From NCBI GenBank assembly GCA_036496585.1, contig DASXLB010000050.1, forward strand, positions 62,001 through 126,000: a stretch of DNA of 64,000 bases, written 5' to 3'. Shown in pieces: positions 1 through 8,683 of this stretch (positions within the stretch are counted from its first letter, which is position 1; the number at the start of each line of letters is the position of its first letter). This DNA is from Vicinamibacterales bacterium (GTDB taxonomy: Bacteria > Acidobacteriota > Vicinamibacteria > Vicinamibacterales > 2-12-FULL-66-21). The position numbers and the translations under genes were made by a program. Below the pieces are notes generated by a model. The model made no database searches and was not told the origin of the DNA. It saw nothing but the letters and a program-made list of their open reading frames with translations.

Positions 1-782
1 TCGAAATCGCCGACGGCGGGACGATCTTCCTCGACGAAATCGGCGAGATGACCCTGCGCATGCAAGGACTGCTGCTCCGATTCATGGAGACCGGCGAGCT
101 GCAGAAGGTCGGCGCCGATCGCGTGCAGGGGCGCGTCAACGTCCGGGTCATCGCAGCGACCAACCGCAACCTGCGCGACATGATCACCGAGGGCACGTTC
201 CGGGAGGATCTGTTCTATCGCCTCAACGTCATTCACCTGACCGTGCCGGCGCTGCGCGAGCGCCGCGAAGACATCCCGGCGCTCATCGACTACTTCATGG
301 GCCGCTTCACGCGCGGGCAGGGGCACACCGTGCGGGCGATCTCGCCGGAGGCCAACAAGCTGCTGTGCGACTATTCGTGGCCCGGCAACGTGCGCGAGCT
401 CGAGAACGTGATCGAGCGGCTGGTGGTGACGGGGCGGACGGAAACCGCGCGTGAAGACGATCTGCCGATGGAGATCCGCAGCCAGCATGCCATCGGGCTG
501 CGTCCAAAGCGCGAGCGCCGCCGCACCGTCGCCGACGATCTCTACAAGAAGCTGGTCGAGGAGCGCGAATCGTTCTGGACCGCCGTCTACCCGCTCTACA
601 TGCAGCGCGAGATCACGCGCGGCAACGTCCGCGATCTGGTGCGCAAGGGGCTGGAGGACGCGCGCGGCAACTACAAGATCGTCGCCAAGCTGTTCAACAT
701 GGAGCCGCGCGACTACAAGCGGTTCCTGAATTTTCTCCGCAAGCACGACTGTCAGCTGCCGTTCAAGGAGTACCGGCAATAG
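1..782 (+). CDS. Sigma-54-dependent transcriptional activator, C-terminal part (5' end outside window)
   Basis: The frame is open from base 3 and the start lies upstream, so only about 260 C-terminal residues are seen. They begin at the Walker B segment (IFLDEIGEMT), pass the arginine-finger region FREDLFYRLNVI and the motif WPGNVRELENVIERL, and end in a ~90-residue domain whose stretch GNYKIVAKLFNMEPRDYKRF looks like a divergent Fis-type helix-turn-helix. AAA+ proteins of this class hydrolyse ATP to open promoters bound by RNA polymerase-sigma-54. Walker A, the GAFTGA loop and any receiver domain are upstream and cannot be judged. A paralogue with the same unusual C-terminal domain lies at 61954..63084. 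The gene is 75 nt upstream of the EPS operon and in the same orientation, as is common for PrsR-type regulators of exosortase loci, but assignment to that family needs the missing N-terminus. Confidence 0.93.
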   Translation, partial: EIADGGTIFLDEIGEMTLRMQGLLLRFMETGELQKVGADRVQGRVNVRVIAATNRNLRDMITEGTFREDLFYRLNVIHLTVPALRERREDIPALIDYFMGRFTRGQGHTVRAISPEANKLLCDYSWPGNVRELENVIERLVVTGRTETAREDDLPMEIRSQHAIGLRPKRERRRTVADDLYKKLVEERESFWTAVYPLYMQREITRGNVRDLVRKGLEDARGNYKIVAKLFNMEPRDYKRFLNFLRKHDCQLPFKEYRQ

Positions 783-796
783 CCATGACGGCCGTC

Positions 797-824
797 CGGG
801 GACAGCGATAGGCGCGCGTCCCCG
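797..824 (+). terminator. Possible hairpin after the activator gene
   Basis: A 7-bp inverted repeat (CGGGGAC at 797..803, GTCCCCG at 818..824) with a 14-nt loop lies 15 nt after the activator stop codon and before the OPX gene. There is no T-run, so termination is only a possibility; it may instead be a leader structure. Confidence 0.25.
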
Positions 825-856
825 ATCCGGGCACAGAAGGGATACCAGGCAACACC

Positions 857-1480
857 ATGCAATTCCATCGAACAACCGCCGCCGTCGTCGGCCTCACGGC
901 GTTGATGGGTTTACCGGCAGGCGCGCAACAGGCCGCCTCGAAACCCTCGTCGACATCCGAAACGGCGGCCTCCGCGGCAGCGTCCGCGCCGCTGCCCGAG
1001 GGCTACCTGATCGGCGCGGAGGATGTGCTCTCGATTGTGTTCTGGCAGGAGAAGAGCATGTCGGCGGACGTCATCGTCCGCCCCGACGGCAAGATTTCGC
1101 TGCCCCTGCTGAACGACGTGCAGGCGGTTGGCCTGACGCCCGATCAGCTGCGATCCGAGCTGGTGAAGGCGGCGGCCAAATTCATCGCGGATCCCAATGC
1201 GACGGTCGTCGTCAAGGAGATTCACAGCCGCAAGGTGTTCATCACCGGCAATGTGACGAAGCCAGGCACCTTCCCGTTGACTGGCGAGATGAACGTGCTC
1301 CAGTTGATCGCCCTGGCGGGCGGCCTTCAGGAGTACGGGGACTCGAAGAACATCGTCATCATGCGGAACGAGGGCGGCCGTCAGCAGTCGTTCAAATTCA
1401 ACTACAAGGACGTTATCAAACAGAAGCACGTCGAACAGAACATCTCGTTGAAGCCGGGCGACACCGTCATCGTCCCATAG
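857..1480 (+). CDS. Short polysaccharide export (OPX/Wza-like) protein
   Basis: This 207-residue protein has a Sec signal peptide (residues 1-23, cleavage after AGA) and no lipobox cysteine. A Poly_export domain (about 47-120, starting PEGYLIGAEDVLSIVFWQEK) is followed by one SLBB domain (about 125-205, with the KVFITGNVTKPGTF segment). Wza proteins of about 380 residues carry extra SLBB repeats and a C-terminal helix that spans the outer membrane; both are absent. It is therefore probably a periplasmic OPX ring that works with a separate beta-barrel, and the next gene encodes such a barrel. Length and context match the export protein of XrtA-associated EPS systems. It is the first gene of the 857..12259 operon. 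Confidence 0.9.
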   Translation: MQFHRTTAAVVGLTALMGLPAGAQQAASKPSSTSETAASAAASAPLPEGYLIGAEDVLSIVFWQEKSMSADVIVRPDGKISLPLLNDVQAVGLTPDQLRSELVKAAAKFIADPNATVVVKEIHSRKVFITGNVTKPGTFPLTGEMNVLQLIALAGGLQEYGDSKNIVIMRNEGGRQQSFKFNYKDVIKQKHVEQNISLKPGDTVIVP

Positions 1481-1496
1481 CCGCCATAGGTTGATC

Positions 1497-2819
1497 GTGA
1501 ATCATAGCCTCGCTCCGACTGTTGTGCTGCTGCTGGTGTGCGGCGCGGCTGTCGCGGATGCGCAAAGCCAGTCGGGACGCCCGTACAAGGCGCTGTTCGG
1601 GGGAGCGACCAACGATCCCACCGTCCAGCAGAGCCTCGACGTGACCGCCTCCGTCTCGGAGGGCTACGACGACAACGTGCTGGCGGACCTCGGCGCCAGC
1701 AGCGCCGCCGGGCCGGCCTTCAGCGGCGTTTACACCGCTCTCGTGCCGGCGATGAACTATGACTGGGTCGGGCACGCGGTGCAGATCAGCGCGACCGCGA
1801 GTTCCAGCTTCAAGTACTTCCAGCCGGAACACCAGTTCATCGGCACGTCGCATTTCGGGGCGGTCGGCCTGTCCGCGGGGTCACAGGCGACGCGTTTCTC
1901 GTTCAACCAGAGCTTCAGCTATTCGCCGGCCTACTACTACGGCTTGTTTCCGACACTGACGACCGCCTCGGACGTCGGCTACGTCGTGGGGGCAGACAGC
2001 GACTACGCGGTTGGCGCGAAGCCGATACTCGCTTACGACACGTCCGCCAACTTCAGCCAGCGCTTGAGCGCCCGCTCGACCGTCACCGCCGTCGGCACCT
2101 TCCTCTACTCGGATCTGTCGCGGGTGCCCAACAGCCGGAATCTGTCGTCCTACAGCGCCGGCGGGCGATATGCGTACGGGCTGAGCCGCTACGCAAACGT
2201 CCACTTCGGTTACGTCTATCGAGAGGGACAGTACTACTACGCCGCCGGCTCGCAGCCGGCTGTCTCACACGACATCGACATCGGCGTCGACTATCACAAG
2301 CCGTTGTCGTTCTCGCGCCGGACGCATTTCGACTTCAGCGTAGGGTCATCGCTGCTCAATACGCCGAGCTTCGACCTCGTGCAGACGCATGGTTTTCAAT
2401 ACGTCGTTCTCGGGAACGCGAGTCTGACGCATGACATCGCCCGCACGTGGCGCGCCCGTCTGGTGTACGACCGGGGGATCGGATTCGTTCAGGGGCTTGC
2501 CGGCCCCGTCGTGTCCGACGCCGTCAAGACTTCTGTCGATGGGTTTCTCAGCCGGCGCATGGATATGCACGTCACCGCGGGGTTTCAGGACGGCAACGTC
2601 GGCAATGCGCACCAGCCGCGTTCCTCGGTCAGGAGCTACAGCGGCTCGGCGCGGCTGCAGTTCGCGCTCGACCGGACTTGGGCGCTCTTCAGCGAATACA
2701 CCTACTACAGCTACACCCTGGGGGCCGCCGTCATTGGCACGGGAGGCATTCCCCAGGCACTCGATCGCAACAATGTCCGCGTCGGCCTGACCGTGTGGGC
2801 GCCGCTGGTAAGAAAATAA
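1497..2819 (+). CDS. Outer-membrane beta-barrel protein of the EPS exporter
   Basis: About 440 residues: a signal peptide ending ADA-QS, then alternating aromatic/polar strands rich in Tyr, Ser and Gly (for example AVQISATASSSFKYF, RYANVHFGYVYREGQYYYA) up to a C-terminal strand NNVRVGLTVWAPLVRK. This is typical of a transmembrane beta-barrel. The GTG at 1497 has ATAGG six nt upstream and is preferred over the TTG at 1491. The gene lies 16 nt after the OPX gene and 1 nt before the Wzz-like gene. Proteins of this size and position occur as PEP-CTERM-associated outer-membrane proteins. In Myxococcus, comparable barrels act as the outer-membrane pore for short OPX proteins. The pore role here is inference. 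Confidence 0.8.
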   Translation: MNHSLAPTVVLLLVCGAAVADAQSQSGRPYKALFGGATNDPTVQQSLDVTASVSEGYDDNVLADLGASSAAGPAFSGVYTALVPAMNYDWVGHAVQISATASSSFKYFQPEHQFIGTSHFGAVGLSAGSQATRFSFNQSFSYSPAYYYGLFPTLTTASDVGYVVGADSDYAVGAKPILAYDTSANFSQRLSARSTVTAVGTFLYSDLSRVPNSRNLSSYSAGGRYAYGLSRYANVHFGYVYREGQYYYAAGSQPAVSHDIDIGVDYHKPLSFSRRTHFDFSVGSSLLNTPSFDLVQTHGFQYVVLGNASLTHDIARTWRARLVYDRGIGFVQGLAGPVVSDAVKTSVDGFLSRRMDMHVTAGFQDGNVGNAHQPRSSVRSYSGSARLQFALDRTWALFSEYTYYSYTLGAAVIGTGGIPQALDRNNVRVGLTVWAPLVRK

Positions 2820-2820
2820 G

Positions 2821-4398
2821 ATGCTACCTGGAAAACAGTACAAGCCGGAAGACATCCTCGGACTGCTCCGTCAGCGACTGTGGCTGATCGCGCTGCCCCT
2901 GGTCGTGTGTGCGATCGCGACCTTCGCGGTCGCGCGCAAGATCCCCAAGAAATACCAGTCTCAGACCTTGATTCTCGTCATTCCGCAGCGCGTTCCAGAG
3001 AGCTACGTGCGGTCGACTGTGACGGCGCGGATCGAGGATCGGCTGTCGTCGCTCCGCGAGCAGATTCTGAGCCGCACCCGCCTGGAACACGTCGTCCAGG
3101 ACTTCAACCTCTATCCCGAGAAGCGCCGCCGCTCGACGATGGAAGACGTCATCGAGGGGATGCGGGGCGACATCGACGTGAAGGTCGAGCGCAGCGACGC
3201 CTTCCGGGTGAGCTACATCAGCGACGATCCGCGCACCGCCCAGAAGGTCACCGAGCGGCTGGCGTCGCTGTTCATCGAGGAAAACCTGCGCGACCGCGAA
3301 GTGCAGGCCGAAGGCACGAGTCAGTTCCTCGATTCTGCGCTCGAGGAGGCGCGGCGGCAGTTGATCGACCACGAGCACAAACTCGAAGACTACAAGCGCC
3401 AGCATGCCGGTGAACTGCCGACGCAGGTCCAGTCGAACATGCAAGCCATCCAGAGTGCCCAGCTGCAGCTGCAGGCGCTCACCGAGTCGATCAACCGCGA
3501 CCGCGATCGCCGGCTCGTGCTCGAACGCCAGGTTGCCGACCTGCAGGTCGCCCAGGATCCGATGCCGCTGGTCGCGATCGGTGCCGCCCCGGCGGCGGTC
3601 GCGCCGAGCACGGCGCAACAGTTGGATGCGGCGCAGGCGCGGTTGCAGGCGCTCGAGCTGCACTACACCGCCGAACATCCGGACGTGAAGGCGATGAAGG
3701 TGGTCGTCGCCGATCTCGAGGCCAAGCTTCGCGCCGAGTCGCCGGCTCCGTCGCCGTCACCGGCCGGCCAACCGGCTCCGGTGAGACCGGCCACCGCGGC
3801 GGAGACGCTGCGTCAGAACCGCGTGCGGGACCTGACATCGGAGATGAGGAATCTGGACGGCCAGGTCGACCGCAAGCAGGCCGACGCGAAGCAGGTCGAG
3901 GCGGTCATCGCGGGCTACCAGGCGAAAGTGGACGCGGTGCCGACCCGGGAATCGCAGCTGACCGAGCTGACGCGCGACTACGCGACGCTGCAGAACACCT
4001 ACACCACCCTGCTGGCGAAGCGCGAGGACTCCAAGCTTGCCGCGAATCTCGAGAAGAACCAGATCGGCGAGCAGTTCAAGGTACTGGATCCGGCGCGCGC
4101 ACCGGAGCGGGCGTATAGCCCGAACGTGTTGCTGATCAGCGCGGCGGGATCGGCATTCGGACTCGTGCTGGGAGTAGGCTGCGCGGCATTCCTCGAGTAT
4201 CGCGATACGACGTTCAAATCGGTCGAGGAGATCCGGCAGTTGATCGATCTGCCGGTGCTGGCGCTCATTCCCGTCATGACGTCGGCGCGCGAGCGTCGGG
4301 CCGTCAGGCGGCGCCGCATCTCGATTGGCGTCATTTCGGGGCTGATCGTGGTGGGATCGGCGCTGGCCGTTGTCTTCTGGAAGCTCCAGGTCGGTTGA
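2821..4398 (+). CDS. XrtA-associated polysaccharide chain-length determinant (Wzz/GumC-like co-polymerase)
   Basis: A 525-residue inner-membrane protein. A Wzz N-terminal domain contains a transmembrane helix (about 19-38). A long periplasmic coiled-coil region follows (about 165-245 and 335-410), interrupted by a Pro/Ala/Ser-rich linker near 305-325. A second membrane helix (about 436-460) carries the proline-rich SPNVLL entry typical of co-polymerases, and a hydrophobic helix lies at the very C-terminus (about 500-520). It lacks the fused kinase domain; the kinase is encoded separately two genes on. The role is to set polymer length together with the polymerase and to link the inner membrane to the OPX ring. 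Its stop codon overlaps the upstream region of the ATPase gene, so translation is probably coupled. Confidence 0.92.
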   Translation: MLPGKQYKPEDILGLLRQRLWLIALPLVVCAIATFAVARKIPKKYQSQTLILVIPQRVPESYVRSTVTARIEDRLSSLREQILSRTRLEHVVQDFNLYPEKRRRSTMEDVIEGMRGDIDVKVERSDAFRVSYISDDPRTAQKVTERLASLFIEENLRDREVQAEGTSQFLDSALEEARRQLIDHEHKLEDYKRQHAGELPTQVQSNMQAIQSAQLQLQALTESINRDRDRRLVLERQVADLQVAQDPMPLVAIGAAPAAVAPSTAQQLDAAQARLQALELHYTAEHPDVKAMKVVVADLEAKLRAESPAPSPSPAGQPAPVRPATAAETLRQNRVRDLTSEMRNLDGQVDRKQADAKQVEAVIAGYQAKVDAVPTRESQLTELTRDYATLQNTYTTLLAKREDSKLAANLEKNQIGEQFKVLDPARAPERAYSPNVLLISAAGSAFGLVLGVGCAAFLEYRDTTFKSVEEIRQLIDLPVLALIPVMTSARERRAVRRRRISIGVISGLIVVGSALAVVFWKLQVG

Positions 4399-4406
4399 GG
4401 GCGCGC

Positions 4407-5429
4407 ATGTACCTTGAACATTACGGCCTGACCGAGCTGCCCTTCGAGCTGACGCCGAACCCGCAGTTCCTCTTCATGACGGCGCAGCACCGTGAGGCGC
4501 TCGCCAACCTGCAATACGGCCTGTCGAAGGCGAAAGCGGTGACGTTGCTGGTCGGCGAGGCCGGCATGGGCAAGACGACGCTGTTGAAGGCGGCGCTCGG
4601 ATCGGAATTGTGCGCGGGCGTCCGCGCCGTCCACCTGACGAATCCCGGCCTGTCGCGCGAGGAGTTCGTCGAGACGCTCGCGCGCGCCTTCCAGTTGAGC
4701 GACGAGGCTCGCTCGTCCAAGGCGACCCTGCTGGCCGAGCTGGAGACCCAGCTGCTCGAACGGCGCGGCCGCGGCGAGATTGCGGCGCTGGTCGTCGACG
4801 AGGCGCAGCGCCTGAGTGAAGAGCTGCTCGAGGAAGTCCGGTTGCTCGCGAATATCGAGACGGCTACCGAGAAGCTCCTGCCGCTGGTGCTCTCGGGCCA
4901 GCCGGAACTCGCGGAGCGGCTCAACTCGACGCGGCTCCGGCAGCTGAAGCAGCGCGTCGCGTTGCGCTGCGAGCTCCGGCCCCTCGAGCTCGCGGACACG
5001 GCGGCCTACATCGCGACCAGGATTCGGCGGGCCGGAGGCGAGGCCTCCCGGCTCTTTACCAGGGAAGCCGTCGTGCTGATCCACGAGATCTCCGGCGGTA
5101 TCCCGCGCACCATCAGCGTCGTGTGCGACAACGCCCTGCTGGGCGGCTTCGCGGCGGGACGGCATCCGGTCGGCACCGACCTCATCAAGGAAGTGGCGAG
5201 GGACTTCGATCTCAAGGTGGCGCGTGAGCCGATCGAGGAGCCCGTGCCCCAGGCGCGGCCGGCCGAACGCCCGGCCGGGACCGAACTTCCGAACGTGACG
5301 ATTGAGTCCAGTACGCCAACCAGTCTGATTTCCTCGGTCGCGGCGCGTAAGAAGGAAGCGGAGCAGTCGCGGACACCACCTGACGAGCCCGGTCGCCGGC
5401 GCTCGTTCTCGATATTCGGCATTCGGTGA
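4407..5429 (+). CDS. XrtA/PEP-CTERM system-associated ATPase (ExeA-like AAA)
   Basis: The protein begins MYLEHYGLTELPFELTPNPQ, a start characteristic of this family. It has Walker A GEAGMGKTT (about 50-58), Walker B LVVDEAQ (about 128-134) and a sensor-like LVLSGQPEL. A low-complexity Pro/Arg-rich tail follows residue 275. The ATG at 4407 is chosen because GAGG lies six nt upstream; a TTG at 4395 in the same frame would overlap the previous stop. The family belongs with GspA/ExeA-type ATPases and is found almost only in exosortase-A EPS loci. Its exact task is unknown; energising envelope assembly is a common suggestion. Confidence 0.93.
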   Translation: MYLEHYGLTELPFELTPNPQFLFMTAQHREALANLQYGLSKAKAVTLLVGEAGMGKTTLLKAALGSELCAGVRAVHLTNPGLSREEFVETLARAFQLSDEARSSKATLLAELETQLLERRGRGEIAALVVDEAQRLSEELLEEVRLLANIETATEKLLPLVLSGQPELAERLNSTRLRQLKQRVALRCELRPLELADTAAYIATRIRRAGGEASRLFTREAVVLIHEISGGIPRTISVVCDNALLGGFAAGRHPVGTDLIKEVARDFDLKVAREPIEEPVPQARPAERPAGTELPNVTIESSTPTSLISSVAARKKEAEQSRTPPDEPGRRRSFSIFGIR

Positions 5430-5451
5430 GCACTAGGCACATGAGGGTTGC

Positions 5452-6375
5452 ATGAGTCGCGTAGAAGAAGCATTGCGTCGGGCCGGAACGGCCAGCGCGC
5501 CGGAGCGTCAAGCGGATCTGTCGGCGGACGTACGCGGATTCGAGCAGTTTCCGCACGAGAGAGCGGACGGTCCGCGGGCACCCCGCCACGAGCCCGCGGT
5601 CGCCGTGGCCAGGAACACGCCACCCGCGACGATTCTGTCGCCGCGTTCGCTGGCGCCGGAGGCGTTTGGCGGGATCTCCCAGGACGTCGAGGGCAAGATC
5701 GTCATCGACGGCGAGGTCGCGGAGACGTCGATCGAGCAGTACAACCGGCTCGCCACCTCGTTGCATCTGATTCAGACGCACACCGGGCTGCGGACGCTGA
5801 TGATTTCCAGCGCGCTGCCGCGCGACGGCAAGACCTTGACCGCCGCGAATCTGGCCTTGACGCTGAGCGAGTCCTACAAGCGCCACGTGCTGCTCATCGA
5901 CGCCGACTTGCGGCGCCCGTCGGTCCACGAAGTGTTCCGCGTTCCCAACGCGTCGGGGCTGGCCGACTGCCTCCGCGGCGACGGCGCGATCTCGGTTCCC
6001 TTCATTCAGGTCTCACCGTACCTGACGATCCTGCCGTCCGGCCCGACCGACGAGACGCCGATGGCCGGCCTCGCGTCGGCGCGTCTGCAGGCGCTCTTGA
6101 AGAACGTCAAGACCCGGTTTGACTGGGTCATCGTCGACACGCCTCCGGTCGGCATCATCTCCGACGCGAGCATTCTGGCGAGTCAGCTCGACGGCGTCCT
6201 GCTGGTCATTGGCGCCGGTGCGACGCCCTACGAGGCGGTCAAACGTGCCGTCACGGAGTTCGGCAAGGATCGGATCGTCGGCGTGGTGCTGAACCGGGTG
6301 TCGGCCCAGACGATTCACGACAAGTCCTACGCGCAGCACTACGGGCGGCGGCAGGCGGGCGGAGACGTCCGATGA
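5452..6375 (+). CDS. XrtA-associated tyrosine autokinase (CpsD/CapB family)
   Basis: A cytoplasmic BY-kinase of 307 residues. A variable N-terminus of about 90 residues precedes Walker A (SALPRDGKTLT, 120-130), Walker A' (VLLIDADLRRP, 146-156) and Walker B (WVIVDTPPV, 225-233). BY-kinases phosphorylate their own C-terminal tyrosine cluster and cycle with the Wzz-like co-polymerase to pace export. Here the cluster is short: only two tyrosines (SYAQHYGRR) are visible near the end, so regulation may be reduced. The gene starts MSRVEEALRRAG, typical of the XrtA-linked subgroup, and overlaps the next gene by 4 nt. Confidence 0.92.
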   Translation: MSRVEEALRRAGTASAPERQADLSADVRGFEQFPHERADGPRAPRHEPAVAVARNTPPATILSPRSLAPEAFGGISQDVEGKIVIDGEVAETSIEQYNRLATSLHLIQTHTGLRTLMISSALPRDGKTLTAANLALTLSESYKRHVLLIDADLRRPSVHEVFRVPNASGLADCLRGDGAISVPFIQVSPYLTILPSGPTDETPMAGLASARLQALLKNVKTRFDWVIVDTPPVGIISDASILASQLDGVLLVIGAGATPYEAVKRAVTEFGKDRIVGVVLNRVSAQTIHDKSYAQHYGRRQAGGDVR

Positions 6376-7763
6376 AAGCGCTGTCCGCCAGCATCAGCCG
6401 TCGAGCGATCGCTCTCGTCATGTGCGAGACGCTCCTCATCGTGCTGGCGGTGTCGCTGGGCGCGGCGATTCGCATCCAGTCCGACGCGTGGGATCTGCTC
6501 TTTCAACAGGGTGGCATCGGCAAGGCCTTGTTGATCGCGTTCGTCTGTCAGGTGTGCCTGTATTACGCGGACCTCTACGAGCTGAGGGCGGGCAAGGATC
6601 GCCGCGAGCTCTTCATCGGTATCGTGCAGGCGCTGAGCGCGACCTCGTTCGTGCTGGCCGCGATTTACTTCTGGTGGCCGCGGCTGGTGATCGGCCGGGG
6701 CGTGTTCGCCGTCTCGTCGGCGCTGGTGCTCCTGACCGTCTCGGGCTGGCGGTTCGCCTTCGAGTGGCTCACGCGTCAGGTGGCGCCGCGCGAGCGGCTC
6801 CTGGTGGTCGGCACCGGAACCGCGGCCGTCAACCTGGCCCGCGAGCTCTTCGCCCGGCGCCAGGAACTCGGGGTGGAGATCGTCGGGTTCGTCGATCCCG
6901 ATCCGGCCCGCCTGGGCCAGCCGCTGATCAACCCCGGCGTCATCGGGACGATCGAAGACATCCCGTCGATCGTACGGGCCAGGCAAGTGGACCGGGTCGT
7001 GGTGAACCTGGCCGATGCCCGCGGCAAGCTGCCGATGGACAAGCTCCTCGAGATGAAGCTCGATGGCGTGACCTTCGATCACCTGGCGTCGGTGTACGAG
7101 GAACTGACCGGCAAGATCGCGGTCGAGAATCTTCGACCGAGCTGGCTGATTTTCTCGTCGGGGTTCCGCAAGAGCCGTCTGCTGGAGAGCGCCAAGCGTT
7201 TTCTCGACATCGCGGTGTCACTGACCGGGCTGCTGCTGGCCGCTCCATTGCTCGCGCTCGCGGCGCTGGCGGTTCGTCTGTCGTCGCCAGGTCCCGTCCT
7301 CTACCGGCAGGAACGCGTCGGGCGGCACGGCCGGGTCTTCACCGTGGTCAAGTTCCGCTCGATGCGACAGGACGCCGAGGCCGGCACTGGCGCAGTCTGG
7401 GCGCGGCAGAACGACGACCGCGTCACGCCGATTGGCCGTTTCATGCGCCGCACGCGCATCGACGAGATCCCGCAGATCTGGAACGTGCTGCGCGGTGACA
7501 TGAGCTTCGTCGGTCCGCGCCCGGAGCGACCGGAGTTCGTCGAGCAGCTGCGGCAGCAGATCCCCTTCTACGTCCAGCGCCACGTCGTCAGGCCAGGCCT
7601 GACCGGCTGGGCACAGGTGCGCTACTCCTACGGCGCCAGCGTCGAGGACGCGCTCGAGAAGCTCCAGTACGATCTCTTCTACATCAAGCACCTGTCGATT
7701 GCGCTCGACCTGTTCATCATCTTTTCGACGATCAAGACGGTCATCCTGCGGCGGGGCGCCTGA
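6372..7763 (+). CDS. XrtA-associated initiating sugar transferase (undecaprenyl-phosphate hexose-1-P transferase)
   Basis: A 463-residue polyisoprenyl-phosphate sugar-1-phosphate transferase with the EpsB/WbaP layout. Several N-terminal membrane helices (residues 10-130) are followed by a nucleotide-binding-like CoA_binding_3 domain (about 135-235), a re-entrant membrane helix (about 275-297) and the catalytic domain. The catalytic domain carries KFRSM, RRTRIDEIPQIWNVLRGDMS and the GPRPERPEF motif. It loads the first sugar onto undecaprenyl phosphate and so starts repeat-unit synthesis. ATGA overlap with the kinase gene and direct adjacency to the deacetylase gene place it within the operon. 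The sugar itself cannot be read from sequence. Confidence 0.94.
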   Translation: MKALSASISRRAIALVMCETLLIVLAVSLGAAIRIQSDAWDLLFQQGGIGKALLIAFVCQVCLYYADLYELRAGKDRRELFIGIVQALSATSFVLAAIYFWWPRLVIGRGVFAVSSALVLLTVSGWRFAFEWLTRQVAPRERLLVVGTGTAAVNLARELFARRQELGVEIVGFVDPDPARLGQPLINPGVIGTIEDIPSIVRARQVDRVVVNLADARGKLPMDKLLEMKLDGVTFDHLASVYEELTGKIAVENLRPSWLIFSSGFRKSRLLESAKRFLDIAVSLTGLLLAAPLLALAALAVRLSSPGPVLYRQERVGRHGRVFTVVKFRSMRQDAEAGTGAVWARQNDDRVTPIGRFMRRTRIDEIPQIWNVLRGDMSFVGPRPERPEFVEQLRQQIPFYVQRHVVRPGLTGWAQVRYSYGASVEDALEKLQYDLFYIKHLSIALDLFIIFSTIKTVILRRGA

Positions 7764-7764
7764 C

Positions 7765-8673
7765 GTGTCGGATTCGGCCTCCGGCAGGCGCGTGTTGAAC
7801 GCGATGACCATCGACGTGGAGGATTACTTCCACGTCAGCGTGTTCGACGGGCTCGTGCCTCGACAGGCGTGGGACACGATGGAGAGCCGCGTCGTCGACA
7901 ATACCGAGCGCATGCTCGATCTGTTCGAGGAGCACGATCTCCGCGCGACCTTTTTCGTGCTGGGATGGGTGGCGGAGCGCCATCGTTCTCTGGTCCGGAG
8001 GATTGCCTCGCTCGGGCACGAGATTGCCTCGCACGGCTACGCGCATCGACTCGTCTATGACCAGACGCCGGTCGCGTTCCGTGACGACGTGCGGCGCTCC
8101 AAGGCGCTGCTGGAGGACGCCACAGGCCGGGTGGTCGCAGGATACCGCGCCCCGAGCTACTCGATCACGCCTCGATCGTTGTGGGCGCTGGACATCCTCA
8201 TCGAGGAAGGCTACAGCTACGACTCCAGCATCTTTCCGATCAGGCACGATCGGTACGGCATCCCGCCATCGGCTCGGCACCCATATGTGATCAGGCGGCC
8301 GGGCGGCGCACTGATCGAAGCGCCGGGTTCGACGACGCAGATGGGACCGCTCAACCTGCCGATCGGCGGGGGAGGGTACTTCCGCATCCTGCCGTATGCA
8401 TGGACACGCTGGGGCATCGACCGCGTGAACGCGGTGGAGCAGCGCGCTGCCATTTTCTACCTGCATCCCTGGGAGATCGATCCGGAGCAGCCCCGCCTTC
8501 ACGCCGGATTGCTCGGATCCTTCCGCCACTACCGAAACCTCGACCAGACGGCATCGCGGCTTCGCCGCCTGCTCGCCGAGTTCCGGTTTGCGCCGCTGGC
8601 GACGGTCTTGAACGAGACATCGAGTCTCGGCGATCAGCTGCCGCTCGCGGCGGCACTCCCGTACGTGTGGTGA
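7765..8673 (+). CDS. XrtA-associated polysaccharide deacetylase (DUF3473-type)
   Basis: About 302 residues from a GTG one nt after the preceding stop. A longer in-frame extension upstream would overlap the transferase gene and is not used. NodB features: TIDVEDYF with Asp17 and Asp20, the metal motif SHGYAH (His90, His94), ATFFVLGW and GYRAPSYSI. The C-terminal part (about 230-302, with FYLHPWEIDPEQPRL) matches the DUF3473 extension that marks the XrtA-linked subfamily. It probably removes N- or O-acetyl groups from the EPS. No signal peptide is visible, so it may act on the lipid-linked intermediate in the cytoplasm. Confidence 0.92.
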   Translation: MSDSASGRRVLNAMTIDVEDYFHVSVFDGLVPRQAWDTMESRVVDNTERMLDLFEEHDLRATFFVLGWVAERHRSLVRRIASLGHEIASHGYAHRLVYDQTPVAFRDDVRRSKALLEDATGRVVAGYRAPSYSITPRSLWALDILIEEGYSYDSSIFPIRHDRYGIPPSARHPYVIRRPGGALIEAPGSTTQMGPLNLPIGGGGYFRILPYAWTRWGIDRVNAVEQRAAIFYLHPWEIDPEQPRLHAGLLGSFRHYRNLDQTASRLRRLLAEFRFAPLATVLNETSSLGDQLPLAAALPYVW

Positions 8674-8683
8674 AGGCACGGGC

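Noticed and set aside
783..856. Search for a sigma-54 promoter before the core EPS operon
   Set aside because: No GG-N10-GC arrangement with a TTGC-type -12 box was found here, so no promoter of this type is claimed.
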